A stretch of DNA of 64,000 bases. Source: Eulemur rufifrons. Taxonomy: Eukaryota; Chordata; Mammalia; Primates; Lemuridae. Position 1 is the first letter of the stretch. Each line of letters opens with the position of its first letter. The notes under the pieces were generated by a model that saw nothing but the letters and a program-made list of their open reading frames with translations, made no database searches and was not told the DNA's origin. Shown here one piece after another: positions 1 to 11,170 of the stretch. Both the position numbers and the translations under genes were made by a program. The stretch lies in assembly GCF_041146395.1 (NCBI RefSeq), contig NC_091001.1, positions 103,686,965-103,750,964 of the forward strand, read 5' to 3'.

Positions 1-1587
1 TCTCTAACCTGGGCTACTGCAGCAGGCTCCCGGCTGGGGCCGGAAGCTCTCCCTCCCCAGCTTTGCTTCCCTGGTGTCCACATCACCTTCACCCAGAATA
101 ATTTATCTGTCCCAGCCTCACGGTCAGCTACACAATCTAATTCCAAGTCCCTATCATTTGCTCCGCCCTTGACTCTAAGACAGACTTGGTGAGTGGGCTG
201 CCACCCTATTCAAAACCCAGCTTGTCTGGTCTGGTGAGGAGACACAGCCTTGTTTTCTTGGGCCCAAGTGTTTTTCTTAAGAACCTGCCTCATCATATTC
301 TAGTTTATCCTGCAGGCTGCATTATTCTTGCCAACTCTTCCCCAAACAATCCTTAGTGTTGAAATGCTAATTCAGAGGCTAGGGTGCTGCTGCTTAGGGA
401 CAGACCATGCAAGGCCTTGTCACATGCCCCAATATCACTGCCAGCTGGTTTCTCTCATTTCTCCATGCGACGTCTGTGTTTGACTGTTTCCTTTTCACCA
501 CCAGCGTCATCTGGAGATGCACTGCGTCCAGATGGGGTAGGCAGTTACTACTCCAAGTACATCCCTTTACCGCCAATATTCAGGGGGCCATTCTAGATTC
601 AAATTCCAGATCCTCCCTAGTTTTTATCTTCTCTTAAAATTAATTGGTTAATGATCTCTCGCGGTAAAACTCAGAGTAGACATCCCTATTCCAATTTCAT
701 AAGGTTTTAATGAGTTTTAATTTTGTTTACTTCTACATCAGTATTATTTCTATTATTTCTGTCAAGGCAATAATAAGTTAATTTTTCAAACAAAGTTATC
801 TCTACTTTGGTCACAACAGTTTTTAAAATAAGATTTAGATTTTGAAAAATACATATAAAGCCGATTTATTAATGTTTTCAAGTAAATACTCACTGAACAT
901 CATTTTAGCCTAATTAGAGAGCCTATGTCCTTAGCCTGAACTTTGTTCTCAGCTATCACAGATATTACTGAGATATCTTTAAAGAATTTTACTTTCCAGA
1001 AAATTCATAAAAATGCATGTTGCAAGAGCAGAGATATTTTATGCAGTTTGGTTTCTCTAAGTAAAATGAGATCTCGATATGAAATTTCTGCTCCAGTGAT
1101 TTTAAGACACTGAAGGGAGAACAAGAGTTTTGCCATAAACGGAAAGGAAATTGATTTTTGCCCAAGAACAATGCAGCGTGGTTATTAGGAATAAATTAAA
1201 AACCTAAGGAAATGAGTTCCTAGCCTCCACCGGCTTAGCCTCGTTAGGAATAGCATTAAGCAGAGGATTGGCACAGGGGAAATTGCAGGATCCTTAGCTC
1301 AACCCACATTTCCTTAACAGCTGCTCCATGCCAGGCAGTGCCGCGTGCTGACAGGGACTGCAGTTAGATACCGCGTCCATTCCCCAGAGGAGGAGACCGA
1401 AGGCCTCAGTGCAGAGCTGGCCTGCCTGACTCGCACCTTTGTCGTCTACCTTAGCTGCCATGCACACTCTCTGGGGCGGTTCCTCTCCTCCCAAACCTGG
1501 GAGGAGTTACCCCTTCAGGCGAGGACACTGTTAACGTTCATTCCAGGGACTTTCCTGGTGATGACTGAAGAGAGAATAAACAAAATA

Positions 1588-1660
1588 TCAAAAGGAAGAA
1601 AGAAAAAAAAAAAAAACTAATGAAAAAAGGGAAGGTAGAAAGAACAAGAAAAAATAAACT
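1588..1660. repeat. A/purine-rich low-complexity tract
   Basis: This is an almost pure purine run with 14 consecutive A residues, followed by an interrupted A/G-rich stretch. No SINE body precedes it, so I treat it as simple low-complexity sequence rather than a retroposon tail. Confidence 0.7.
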
Positions 1661-1930
1661 AAACATAGGGACTTTCCAGAGATTCAAGAATTCCTATCAA
1701 CTTCTTACTACCAGTATTCTGGAGTTTCCTGCTTAACGACTTCCTGACAGGTTTCCTGTCCTATTCTTCTGTTTCACTGAGGGTAAAGCTCAGAAATTGT
1801 CTTCTCAGCACACAGGCCTAAAAAAACAGTCAAGATGAAGTTTTTGAGTAAACCAATGCCCTTTGGTCTCAGGTGGGCAAATTGCCTAGACAATGGGGTA
1901 GAATCTCTGGCCTTGGGGAAACTTCTATGA

Positions 1931-1978
1931 CTTCTGCTCCAAAAACTGCTTGGAGCAGTTTTTCACATTGAGCAGAAG
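1931..1978. other. Nested inverted repeat (hairpin potential)
   Basis: The outer arms CTTCTGCT (1931-1938) and AGCAGAAG (1971-1978) are perfect complements. Inside them AAAAACTGCT (1941-1950) and AGCAGTTTTT (1954-1963) form a perfect 10-bp stem with a 3-nt loop. A slipped alternative pairs CTGCTCC (1934-1940) with GGAGCAG (1952-1958). Nothing shows that it is transcribed. It could be a chance palindrome or the remnant of a small inverted-repeat element. Confidence 0.6.
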
Positions 1979-2230
1979 AGAAGCAAGTTGGCTATATAGT
2001 TCTTCAGGCAATGTCACTGCAAAGGTTGACTGATATGTAGTTTAAACTCTTAAGGAGAGTTGAAGTCATTTCCGGGAAGGCTTGGCTTTCCTGCTAGCAC
2101 CTGACTCTCATTAGCAAAGTCTGGTTTTCAAAACAAGGGATCAATCTCACTTATTTGGTGTTAGTAGAGGACAATTTATATGTGTGTTTCAGCCAATACA
2201 TGTTTCACAGAGCAATTCAGTCCGCCATTA

Positions 2231-3030
2231 CACTGGCCACATAAATTGTGCGGCCCAGTGCAAAGTGAGAATGCATTATCTCTTGTCAAAAGGGAGGAAA
2301 AAAATCCTCTAAAAGTATTAAAATATAAAGCATTTTCCTTTCATCTCCAGTTTCTCAACCTGTTACAGTGCCTTTCAGGCACTATTTAATGGAATTCTAA
2401 GTAAAGAAAATTTCAAAAAATAAATTCTGAGCATGAATTTTACCTTTCCTCCTTCTTTCGTGCAATGCCAGTTTTAATGCAAATATAAGAGCATTTAACT
2501 CGCATGTGGAATCGCCAAAATTACAGATTGTATTTCATAGCTCATACATATGTATATATTTTGTTCTGACTAGAACAGTGGAAATGCTGCACAAAAGTAA
2601 CTCAACAATTTATATTTCACTTTGTGAAACACACGCATCCTACCAACACTCTCTACCTTAAGATGGGTAAGTAAGGACTGAAAGGATGAGATGCCAAACC
2701 TTTCCCTTTCCACCCATGCCGTTATCTTAGACATAAGAAGCTTACCTTGTATGGGCTCTGAGTCTCCCAGACTCCCATGCAACGTGGGTGCGTCCACTGC
2801 AGTTCTGTGTCCATGAGACATTGTGAATACTACATGCAATGGCTGGCAAAGAATGGGGTGTGCATATCACATGCATGCCTGCTCACAGGCAGGCTCCCTT
2901 GTGCCATCAGACTTCACTTACTAAAACCTAAGTTCAAAAATAAAATTATTAGCAATTTCAAGACAACACCAGAGCATTAAACCAAGTGCAAATTGACCGC
3001 ACAGATCAAATGCCCTTGAAGCCAATTTTG
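2231..3030 (+). mobile_element. DNA-transposon-like interspersed repeat, 800 bp
   Basis: The left end (about 2231-2275) and the right part (about 2930-3030) match, in the same order, the two halves of a compact 153-bp element at 45808-45960. A shared core in both copies reads AAATTATTA followed closely by AATTTCAAGA. I recall this as a mammalian MER-type DNA transposon family but cannot name it safely. The 650 bp between the ends is either the longer internal sequence of the family or a later insertion. The small ORFs inside it look incidental. Strand is assigned relative to the second copy. Confidence 0.5.
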
Positions 3031-3114
3031 TTGACTATCTGCAACATGCTTGGCATCCATTATATCCTAGGCTCTGAAAAGAATGCAGAAATAAAGAATT
3101 AACACATGTACAGA

Positions 3115-3335
3115 GTTTTATACTTTATGGAATATTTTTACATCCTTGTGATCATTTTCAATTCACATCAATTCTGAGAGATATGGAAGACAAATATTAC
3201 TGTACCTATTTTTGAAATGAGAAACCCAAGGCCCAGAGAAATGTGATTTGCCCAAAGTTACGCAGTTAAGATCAAGGCCAGGAATGAAATACGTGTATTC
3301 TGACTTTAGAGCCCCTGCACATGCTGTGATTCACT
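3115..3335 (-). repeat. MIR SINE
   Basis: The segment has the reverse complement of the MIR core: the stretch around 3218-3262 is the 'gaaac..aggcccagaga..tgatttgccc' type block, followed by the 'acgcagttaag..ggccaggaatgaa' block. MIR is a tRNA-derived SINE from the early mammalian radiation. This copy is diverged and its ends are approximate. Confidence 0.8.
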
Positions 3336-4270
3336 CACTTATTTTTTTAACATATATTTACTAAGCACATCCCACTTTATTAGGGAATAAACTCCTAGAG
3401 CAATGATAGAGACATGATAATAAGCTGCAATCCACTATTAACGTAAGAAATACAGAATGATTATTTTAGAGATTCAGAGAAGGGGCAAGCCACTGAGACT
3501 TTGGTAATTCTGGTGCCCCAAAACTTGTATGTATTAAATTGTCTATGCTTCCCCTACCTTTTTTTTTTTATAGTTGAACTCTGTTATACATCAAATTTCT
3601 CAGCATGCATGTGTTGGTTTCTCAACTCCCTGTTCTGTTTCTTTGGTTTATTTATTTAATCCTGTGCCAAAAACACACCATCTCAGGCACTATGCCTTTA
3701 AGATGAGCATGGCTGTGTGGTTGTAACAAGTCTTCCCGCATCATTCTCCATTTTGAAAATTGTCTTAAGCCTATATTTCCCCCTAGTTTTGTGTACAAAT
3801 TTTAGACAATCTTCCTTCCAGGTTGAAATTTTGATTGAAAGTGCATTGTTTATTAGTTAATTAGAGGATTATTTTTATAATATTGAGTAACATTTTACAA
3901 TATACCTATTATACATTTGTTTGCTTCAATTCAAGTGCTCACTGGTCAGTTTGTATTGTCTACCTCTGCCACTGGTAACAACATGTTCTTCTCATGTGAT
4001 CTCCCACCTGAAATATCCTTTTCTCTCCAGGAGTATCTGATGAATTTGACTTACTTCAGAAGTAAACTATACTATCTCTGTGAAGACTTTATTCAATAAT
4101 TCTTGAATAAATCAATGTGCACTTGCAAAAATAAATTGATTAACTGATACATACATGAAAGCTAACTTAGCAGAACTCTATGGATACATTTCAATCAGAT
4201 AAAGAAAGAGGTTTAAACAGTTTCAACTAATCATTTTAAAATGGTGGTCCTAGAGTAATTTATCCCATAT
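3336..4270. other. Gene-free AT-rich sequence
   Basis: This stretch holds short homopolymers (T-run near 3560) and no frame, repeat or RNA structure I recognise. The 60-codon frame at 3917-4099 is not supported as a gene. Confidence 0.55.
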
Positions 4271-4274
4271 CTAC

Positions 4275-4495
4275 TATTTACAGTTATTACTATTGTATTA
4301 TGAAGGATTTACATATATTATTTAATTCCCCCAACAAAGTAATTCTCCATTTCACTGATGAGAAATTTGAAGACTTAATTAAATATTTAACTTGACCACG
4401 ATCATAGAGCTAATAGGTGGCAGAGCCAAAATTCAAATGCACATTTGGCTAATTCGAAAGCTCTTGATTTTTTACTAGGCTACTGTGTGTCCTTG
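4275..4495 (-). repeat. MIR SINE
   Basis: A second MIR in reverse orientation. The region around 4350-4440 shows the 'tgatgagaaa..gaagactta' to 'catagagctaataggtggcagagcc' pattern of the MIR core in complement. Diverged, with approximate ends. Confidence 0.75.
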
Positions 4496-4679
4496 TATTG
4501 TTTTATAGGAACTATGTGAAGTTAATAAGATCACTGAGCTTTGGATGTTGTGAATAATTGGCAACTTCTTATTTGCTCAGACTTGAGGTTTAATGGTGCT
4601 AGTGGGAAAAGATGATGTGAAATCATTTCTTGCTTCTGGGAGCCTATCAACAATGTAGTTTAGTTAGACAAAGTATTAT

Positions 4680-5795
4680 AATAGTTTTTTGGATATGACA
4701 CTAAAAGCCCAAGAGGCAAAGAGATAAATAGATAAATTTTACTTCTTCAAAATTAAAAACTTCTGTCCTTCAAAAGGCACAATTTATAAAATGAAAATTT
4801 AAACCACAGATTTGAAGAAAATATTTGCAAATAATATATTTGACAAGGAAATTGTATCCAGAATACATGAAGAACTCTTACAAATCAACAATAAAGACAC
4901 AAATAACCCAATTCAAAATTGGACAAAGAATTTGTGTAGACATTTCTCTAAAAAGGCTATACGAATGGCCAGTAAGTGCATAAAAACAAGCTCAACATTA
5001 TTATTCATTATTCATCAAGGAAATCCAAAACAAAACCCCAATAAAATATCATTTCACACTCACTAGGTTGGTTATAATCAAAAAGATGCAACAAGTGTTG
5101 GTTATAATGTGAAGAAACTGGAGCCCTCATCCATTGCTGATGGGATTGTAAAATGGTGCAGCTTCTTTGGTGGTTAGGTAGTTAGGTGGTTCCTCAAAAC
5201 ATTAAACATGGAATAACCATATGATCCAGCAATTCCACTCCTAGGCATGTATCCAAGAGAATGGAAAACATAAGTTTACACAAAAACTTTTATGGATTTT
5301 CATAGCAGCATTATTCATGATAGCCAAAAAGTGGAAACAACGCAATGACCAAATGATTCTTGTATGAATTGATAAATAAAATGTGGTATATACATACAAT
5401 GGAATATTATTTGGCAATAAAATGAAGTACTGATATGTGGTACCTCATAGATGAACCTTGAAAACATTAAACTGAGTGAAAGAAGCCAGTCATGAAAGAC
5501 ACATATTGTATAATTTTATTTATATCAATGGTTCAGAACAGGCAAATCCTAGCGACAGACAGCAAATAAGTTAGTGATTGCCTTGGGCTGTTGGAGGAGA
5601 GATGTCAAGAATGAGGAATGGTTACTATTGAGTATGGGTTTCTTGTTAGAGTGATTAACATGTTCTAAAATTAGATAGTGGTGGTAGATGATGACTTTTT
5701 GAATACACTAAAAAATACTAAACTGTGCACTTTAAATGAGTAACTTTTATGGTATATGAATTATATCTCAAGAAGGCTATTTAAAAAGAGAAAGG
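4680..5795 (+). mobile_element. Old L1 LINE, 3' portion
   Basis: A 5'-truncated L1 of the mammalian L1M type running to its 3' end. It starts inside the C-terminal coding part of ORF2, passes through the 3' UTR (the 'ccagcaattccactcctaggcatgtat' region near 5225-5255 is diagnostic) and ends with 'tatctcaagaaggctatttaaaaaga' near 5765-5792. Divergence is moderate, with many stop codons and no long homogeneous poly(A) tail, so it is old and immobile. Confidence 0.9.
4690..5090 (+). pseudogene. L1 ORF2 C-terminal fragment (broken)
   Basis: Translation of 4812-5066 gives about 85 codons resembling the region of L1 ORF2p downstream of the reverse transcriptase domain. The order visible is the 'IFANNIF' block, the 'NNPIQNWTKN' block and the 'RHFSKKAI' block. 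ORF2p normally supplies endonuclease and reverse transcriptase for retrotransposition, and this piece lacks both. The frame has no own start or promoter and is only part of the LINE around it. Confidence 0.8.
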
Positions 5796-5799
5796 GAGT

Positions 5800-7290
5800 T
5801 CCTTTCTCTAGGATAGTGTCACAGGCTGTGCTGTTTCTAAGCTCATCAGTGAAGCACAGTGCTTCTCCATGAGACACTATCTAAAACCCTTCTATTTTCC
5901 TACTGGCCACTGGGATTAAATGCCTTTGTCTCTCTGGAAGGTCCATTTGAGGGTAGTAGTTTCAGATTTCTGACAGACATTGCTATCCATCTTAGCTATC
6001 AGGTCTGGCAATCTGATTTCCTTACGGGGCAGATAAATGACAGGTTCACTACGGGAGCTCTTGTGAGTTGTCACTATAAATTAATGTGTAGATGGACCCC
6101 GTCTGCTCAACTAAAGCAAGTAATGGGCACTCATGAGATAGTGATGGGTTGTGGACCAAATTTTATGAATATCTTATGTGAGAACACATCTATACTTGTA
6201 TTTGTACACATACATGATGTAGGTGAGGTGGATCATAGGGATATATTTATGTAGAAATGGGATAACTAGTAGGGAAGCTGGTCTCACTGTAAATATGTAG
6301 ATATTGAGAATAAGAATAAATTTAAAGGCCCATTTGGGGAAAATATAAATTGTTTACAAATCAGTCAACAACTTTTTCTTTGTCTGACATTCCTTGCTCA
6401 AGTGCAAATATAAGCTTTATCCTTGGATTTAAAATATTTAAAGACAGATTTTCATCCTAGCCAGCCATTGCTATTTACATTCTTTAAAATCAGTGAAACC
6501 ACTAATAAAAAGCACAAGGTCGTTGAGTTCATGAAGGAGATGGGTAGTTTTTATATTTGTGATTTAAATAATCAGCCACACTCATTAAATATGGAAGGAA
6601 GGACTAGAGTCTGAGTAATGCCTCACCTTCTCAGTGGCCCCGGCAAGGCCATTGCTAGGCAGAGAGTCTATTCCCTCCTGCCTGGAGAGATGGGAGTGGC
6701 CCAACGGTGCCTCCTGAGTGTGGCATACATTCCCGTGTTGCTATTGTGGAGCACTGACCAGCCTCACCAGAGAGCTCAGCTATTGTGTGTAAAAGCTTCG
6801 CGTTTATTCTGCTTCCTCTTGGAGGTAACCTGTCTTCCTCTTCCCACCAACACATGAAAATGCCATCAGTTAATTACTCCTGATGGTGAATAAGTCTACA
6901 TTCCATTTTGAGATGGCAGAGAAGCTCTTTTCACTGCAATGCTTTCCATCTCACTCGTTTCCAATCAACCCACTGTGCTAGGAATTTTACAAATGTGATG
7001 CATGTAAAAAGTAGGTAATATTGGGTCTTGGACTCTCTGCAGCATAAGAGCCTGAGTAAAAGGGATGAAGCAGTGTAAGAGAATCAAAGGAATGAATGAA
7101 TGAATGAATGAAGAAAGGAAAGAGAAAGAGAGAGAATGCTAAATAGCACTGAAGTGCCAGATTGTTTTCATCCATTACCTGCAATACAGTGATTCCAGGC
7201 ATCAGTGGAAATTTTGCATGAGCTCTGTCCTAATTCTTTTGTAGAGGGGTGTCCCAAAATAACCCAACATGAAAGTTAACCTTAAAGATG
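5800..7290. other. Gene-free sequence with one 131-codon open frame
   Basis: A plus-strand frame at 5859-6254 (131 codons) is the longest plus-strand frame in the window. It has no signal peptide, domain, Kozak-like context or codon bias that I can see, and splice signals around it are not convincing. I treat it as a chance frame. The rest has no recognised repeat apart from the tetranucleotide tract at 7091. Confidence 0.5.
7091..7136. repeat. (GAAT)n microsatellite plus purine run
   Basis: About five and a half tandem AATG/GAAT units (7091-7112) are followed by a G/A-only stretch to about 7136. Confidence 0.9.
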
Positions 7291-7294
7291 CTAA

Positions 7295-7545
7295 GAGCCT
7301 GGGGGAATGTCAAGGGCTTTGGTGTGGGAGAGTCCTAGGTTTAAATCCAGGCTGTGCATCTTACAAGTTCAATCTCCTTTGGGCAAATCTTTTATTAACT
7401 TCTCAGCCTTGGATTTTTACTGTAAGATGGAGATAATAACAGCTACCTCCTAGGATTAGAACTGAAGCAATAACATATATAAAGCAGTGAGAAAAGTATC
7501 AGGCACATTGGTACTCAATAAAACAACTATTATCATTGAGAAGGC
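7295..7545 (+). repeat. MIR SINE, nearly full length
   Basis: The MIR core and tail are readable in forward orientation: a 'gtttaaatccaggctgtgcatcttacaag' block, a 'tctcagccttgg..actgtaagatggagataat' block, and the 3' end 'atcaggcacattggtactcaataaaa' near 7498-7522. Diverged as expected for an ancient SINE. Confidence 0.85.
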
Positions 7546-8049
7546 TGGACTTGTACCTTTGGTGAAGTAAGAAGCCTTTCACAACTTGCAATTAAAATGT
7601 GAATAAAGAGAAAGGAAAGAAGAAACTAAAAATAACAACAGAGACTATTAGGATAGACTGATAAAATGAGAGCAAGTTCTAACACTAACTAAGTTTAGAA
7701 CCGAATAGACAAAAACATACTCAGACTTCCTCTTATGAAACAGAGATTGCCTAAAGAAAGAAAGGAAGGCACTTTCACTTCTCCCAATATCTATCCCCCA
7801 ATTCAAAGTCTATCCAGTATCTGAACCAATCTGAAAGCTGAGTAGCAGCCATCTGCCCGCCTGGGTGCTGACTCATGAGGTGGCGCCCTCTGCTGTCCTT
7901 TCTATATCTTTATGTGGCAACTCAGAACACAAGAGAGGGTTAGTGGGGGCACATTGCAATCCAGGAGGAAAAGGCTCCACAAGGAAAATTCTTTATATAG
8001 GCTGGAAAGAGCCACCCTGGGAACAGGACATGCTGAGATGTATACCCTC

Positions 8050-8087
<38 letters not shown>

Positions 8088-9240
8088 CGGTAATTCAGAG
8101 GGCAGTTCCCCAGCCACTCTGTCAGCCCCACAGAGTGTGGTGCACTAAGCTAGTGCCAGCTGGAAGATGAGTCCTGGAGTGTGGGGGCTGGAGGAGGAGG
8201 GTCACAGTCACCAAGAGTAGACACGAGGGAGAGAGACAGCAGGTGAGTGGGCAGGAGAGCCAAGGGCAGTGCGTTCACCGTGTTTGTTGGCGAGAGCTGA
8301 GGATGACAGCTAGCTGCATCATGGCTGAGAACAAATAAAGAGAGGAGACAAACAAAGTAAAGAGAAAAATGCTGCAATGCAGGGGAAAGGAAAACATCTG
8401 GAAAATTCTGAGAAAGGCATATGTCTGAATGTTATTTAATTCAGAATCCAGAAGATAGCAGAAAATTCTGTCATCATTGATGAGAATGAAAAGAAATAGG
8501 CTTTATGAAATCATAGCACGAAAGGGAAAACAGGCTACACCGCGGCGTGCGTGGCACACTCCCGTGAGGGCGAGCAAAAGGCGTTTTGTTTTGTTTTTAT
8601 TGCCAGTGCTTAGCACAATGCTGGTCACAGGGCGCATAAGAAATATAAATGACATTCGGCAAACGTTAACTTTATTTATCTCTGGGTGGAAAAATTGCCA
8701 GTGATATTTATCTCCTTCCTGTTATTTTATTGCATTTTCTAAAATCTCGGTAATAAAAATGACATGCTTTTGAAATAAGGGGAGATATGCATATGAATTA
8801 TGTGATTTCCTCACTCCCGTTAATCACTGTCAACACGGACGCTGAATAGCCTCCCGGGAAAAGAACTCTAATAATGCCAAGCTTTGGGTGCCAACCTATC
8901 TGCAAGCACATCTGGTAAATTGGGTGGGAGTAACCCAGTAGGATGACATTTCAAGAAGGGATGGGGATCTTTATGGAGAGAGTCTACCCTGAGGAAAGAA
9001 GAAATCTGCTGTAATGAGCCAGGCTTGGTGACAGGCCTGAAGATGGGAGGGGAGCAGAGCTACCACATGGTGGCTGTGACCTGAATTATCCTAATGGCTT
9101 GAACCAACATACACTGCTGGGGAACGTTTCTAGATCCTGAGAACCTAAAGGAGAGAGGAGGACCATCGCCCTACCAGGAAGCAACAGTTGACAGGTGCCG
9201 CATCAATGGCCCAAATGCCAGCAAATCGGTAAAGATGCTA
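7546..9240. other. Gene-free sequence around a CA microsatellite
   Basis: There is no convincing exon. The several 60-100 codon frames near 7.9-8.2 kb all run through the CA repeat and are artefacts of it. At about 8600-8660 there is a weak match to the 3' end of an L2/MIR-type element ('ttgccagtgcttagcacaatgctgg'). A CpG-rich patch lies at 8541-8583 and is reported as a finding. Confidence 0.5.
8052..8085. repeat. (AC)17 dinucleotide microsatellite
   Basis: Seventeen uninterrupted AC units. This is a typical polymorphic mammalian microsatellite with potential to adopt left-handed Z-DNA. Confidence 0.97.
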
Positions 9241-9605
9241 CTTAGGGCCCTAAGGCAGGGATTGCATTAGTCCTGGAAAGTTGCGGGCAGTGGTCTGGAG
9301 CAGGAACGTTGGGGAATGAAGGTGGTCTGAGGGCTACCAGTGAAGCCCAGAGGCAAGTGACAGTAGAGATGTGAGCAGTGCCAGTCGTAAGGAGCAGCAG
9401 CTCAGAACAAGCACTGCAAGGTCCACACCTCAACCCAGGGCCACCAACATCACAGGCAGTAGCTTCAGTGGAGCAGAAAGCAGTGGCCCAGGGACAGGCA
9501 ATGGCAGCAGTTTGGGCCTTGGTGCAGCTGCTGAGAAAGCAGACTGGCCTAATCCCTGAGAGCATATAACACCCTGGAGGACACCCTGGAGGGACTGCGG
9601 TCATG
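9241..9605. other. GC-rich patch, no gene recognised
   Basis: This patch is clearly richer in G+C than its surroundings and is open on the minus strand for 120 codons (9242-9604) and on the plus strand for about 63. It contains many CAG/CTG trinucleotides and the direct repeat ACACCCTGGAGG (9570-9581, again 9582-9592 with small differences). The minus-strand translation is Cys/Ala/Pro-rich without a domain. It may be an old processed or retroviral remnant, or only GC-biased DNA. Confidence 0.4.
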
Positions 9606-10770
9606 CCATCAAACAGTCCCTACTGAGCTCATAAAGCCTGGGCATTCCCATTAAAGTGATTCCATGTGCACCCAGAGAGAGGGGAGATCTAATTATACTT
9701 GAGTTACACAAGCAAGGAAAGATGTTTGAAGGGGAAATAAAAGAAGAAAATTTTCAGTGGCTCCACCTTCTCTATACCTCATTGCTCAGTCTCCCAAACC
9801 TGTCATTCTGGACATTTGTGATTTGACTCCACTGAAAGGGGCAGCTTTGCAAAAATTCACAGGAAAATATCTAATCCTGCAATTTCCTAGTAACAGTTAA
9901 AGATCAATCCTATGAGTTCTCTGACTAACAGTCACCCTGCAGGAGGAGTTCTGTTTTGCACAACTTCTGAAAAGAGCTGAACGGACTCTTCTGAAAAGAG
10001 ATGTAAATCTTTCTCCCTTAAAATTGCTTTGGAGGGTCTGTTTTTACAGACTTCCTGAGTAAACAGCAGGGTGTGAGATTCAGGCCTCAGCCACATCTAG
10101 AGGGCACAGTCTATCTCCTGTGATAATCCCTTCTCCAAGGAAAGGCGGGAGAGCCAACTCTTGGACTTTGACATCCTGTCGATGCTTCTGTTACCATCTT
10201 GCTGCCAGGAAGAAAGAACGACCGGATGCAGCAGTTTCTCACGGCAATCACTATTTTTTTTCCTTTTTCTTTGTCCCCATAAAATCAGCAAGTCATTTGG
10301 CCTCACCCCTCTTCTCCTTCTTTGGAATGCCATGCTGCTGTCTCCCTGCTATCCCTCTCTTCTCTCTTCTTTCTCCCTCTCTTTCTCTCTCCCCTCTTCT
10401 AAGACAAAAGAAACTTTTTTTCATATATATAGAACCCCTAATCTCTGCATGAGAAACCTTTCTCCCCCGCGCTGTGAGCACCTAGTGAGTTTTCCACCCT
10501 AACACCCACTCTACTTCTCCAAGCTCTGCCCGCCAAGTGCTGCTATCAAACTGTACTGCTCAGCCAGAAAGTTTCAGAACTTGATGTTGTCTGGGGATCC
10601 TTCCAGTTCCTGTGTGACTTCACCTTCCAAATTTGAGTCGTGCCCTCTGTGGGTTTGCAAATATAATGCAGGGACGTACTCAGTCATAGAGATGCTGCCA
10701 GCCACGAGGATGAAGAAAGGGGTGCAGGGAGAAAGTTCAACCCTCAATACCAAGCAGATCTGACCGCACC
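9606..10770. other. Gene-free sequence with a pyrimidine-rich block
   Basis: No gene or named repeat is visible. The open frames at 10097-10502 exist because of the C/T-rich stretch. Confidence 0.5.
10352..10401. repeat. Polypyrimidine (TC-rich) tract
   Basis: About 50 bases of uninterrupted C and T with TCTC and CCTC subrepeats. It is low-complexity and able to form triplex-type structures in principle. Confidence 0.85.
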
Positions 10771-10774
10771 CAGT

Positions 10775-11170
10775 CTCTGCCACCCGCTGGGTGTGGGATC
10801 AGACACAGAGTCATTACTCCTCTGAGCCTTGGTTTCTTCATATCTGAAGTGGTGAAAGTAATAATTACCTCACAGCTTACCATGTGGAATAAATGATACG
10901 AGGCAGTGCTACCCAGATGTTTTCATGTCATGGTGCGCAGAAAGTATGGGCTCCCTGTGTCCTGATTTGTCTGGCCCAAGGAACTGGCTGCCCAAAGCTC
11001 AGTTTCAACCACCCCAAAGATGAAGGGTATAAATATCTCAACACATCTGCAACTCTTTCGTGGTATGCCAGGTTCCATGACACCCAGGTAGGGAAAATGT
11101 GATAAAAGGTATGAAAACATCTACCATAATACAATATCTGGCTCTGTGCATTTCCTCAATAAATGTGAGT
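10775..11170 (+). repeat. MIR SINE split by an insertion
   Basis: The MIR body is readable at 10775-10903 ('cctctgagccttggtttcttca' region) and its 3' end resumes at about 11128-11165 ('atctggctctgtgcatttcctcaataaatgtgag'). The 225 bp in between does not belong to MIR and begins with CAGTG at 10904, compatible with a small DNA transposon inserted in the SINE. Confidence 0.7.
10904..11128. mobile_element. Insertion inside a MIR, family not identified
   Basis: This segment interrupts the MIR at the expected point of its 3' half. It begins CAGTGCTACCC, and starting with CAGTG is common for hAT elements. It contains a pair of related motifs, 'catgtcatggtgcgcag' near 10924 and 'catgacacccaggtagg' near 11076. 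I see no convincing target-site duplication. The assignment to a hAT-like element is inference. Confidence 0.35.

Larger units (their letters stand above)
1..2230. other. Gene-free sequence, no recognised repeat
   Basis: I see no coding exon, RNA gene or repeat family I can name here. Short open frames on both strands (up to 91 codons) overlap each other and have no domain or biased composition. The visible structures are an A-rich tract near 1.6 kb and a nested inverted repeat near 1.95 kb, listed separately. It is probably unique non-coding DNA or repeats too old to recognise by eye. Confidence 0.6.

Noticed and set aside
7865..8170. Open frames with His-Thr or Cys-Val repeats
   Set aside because: They are translations of the (AC)17 microsatellite in different phases and strands.
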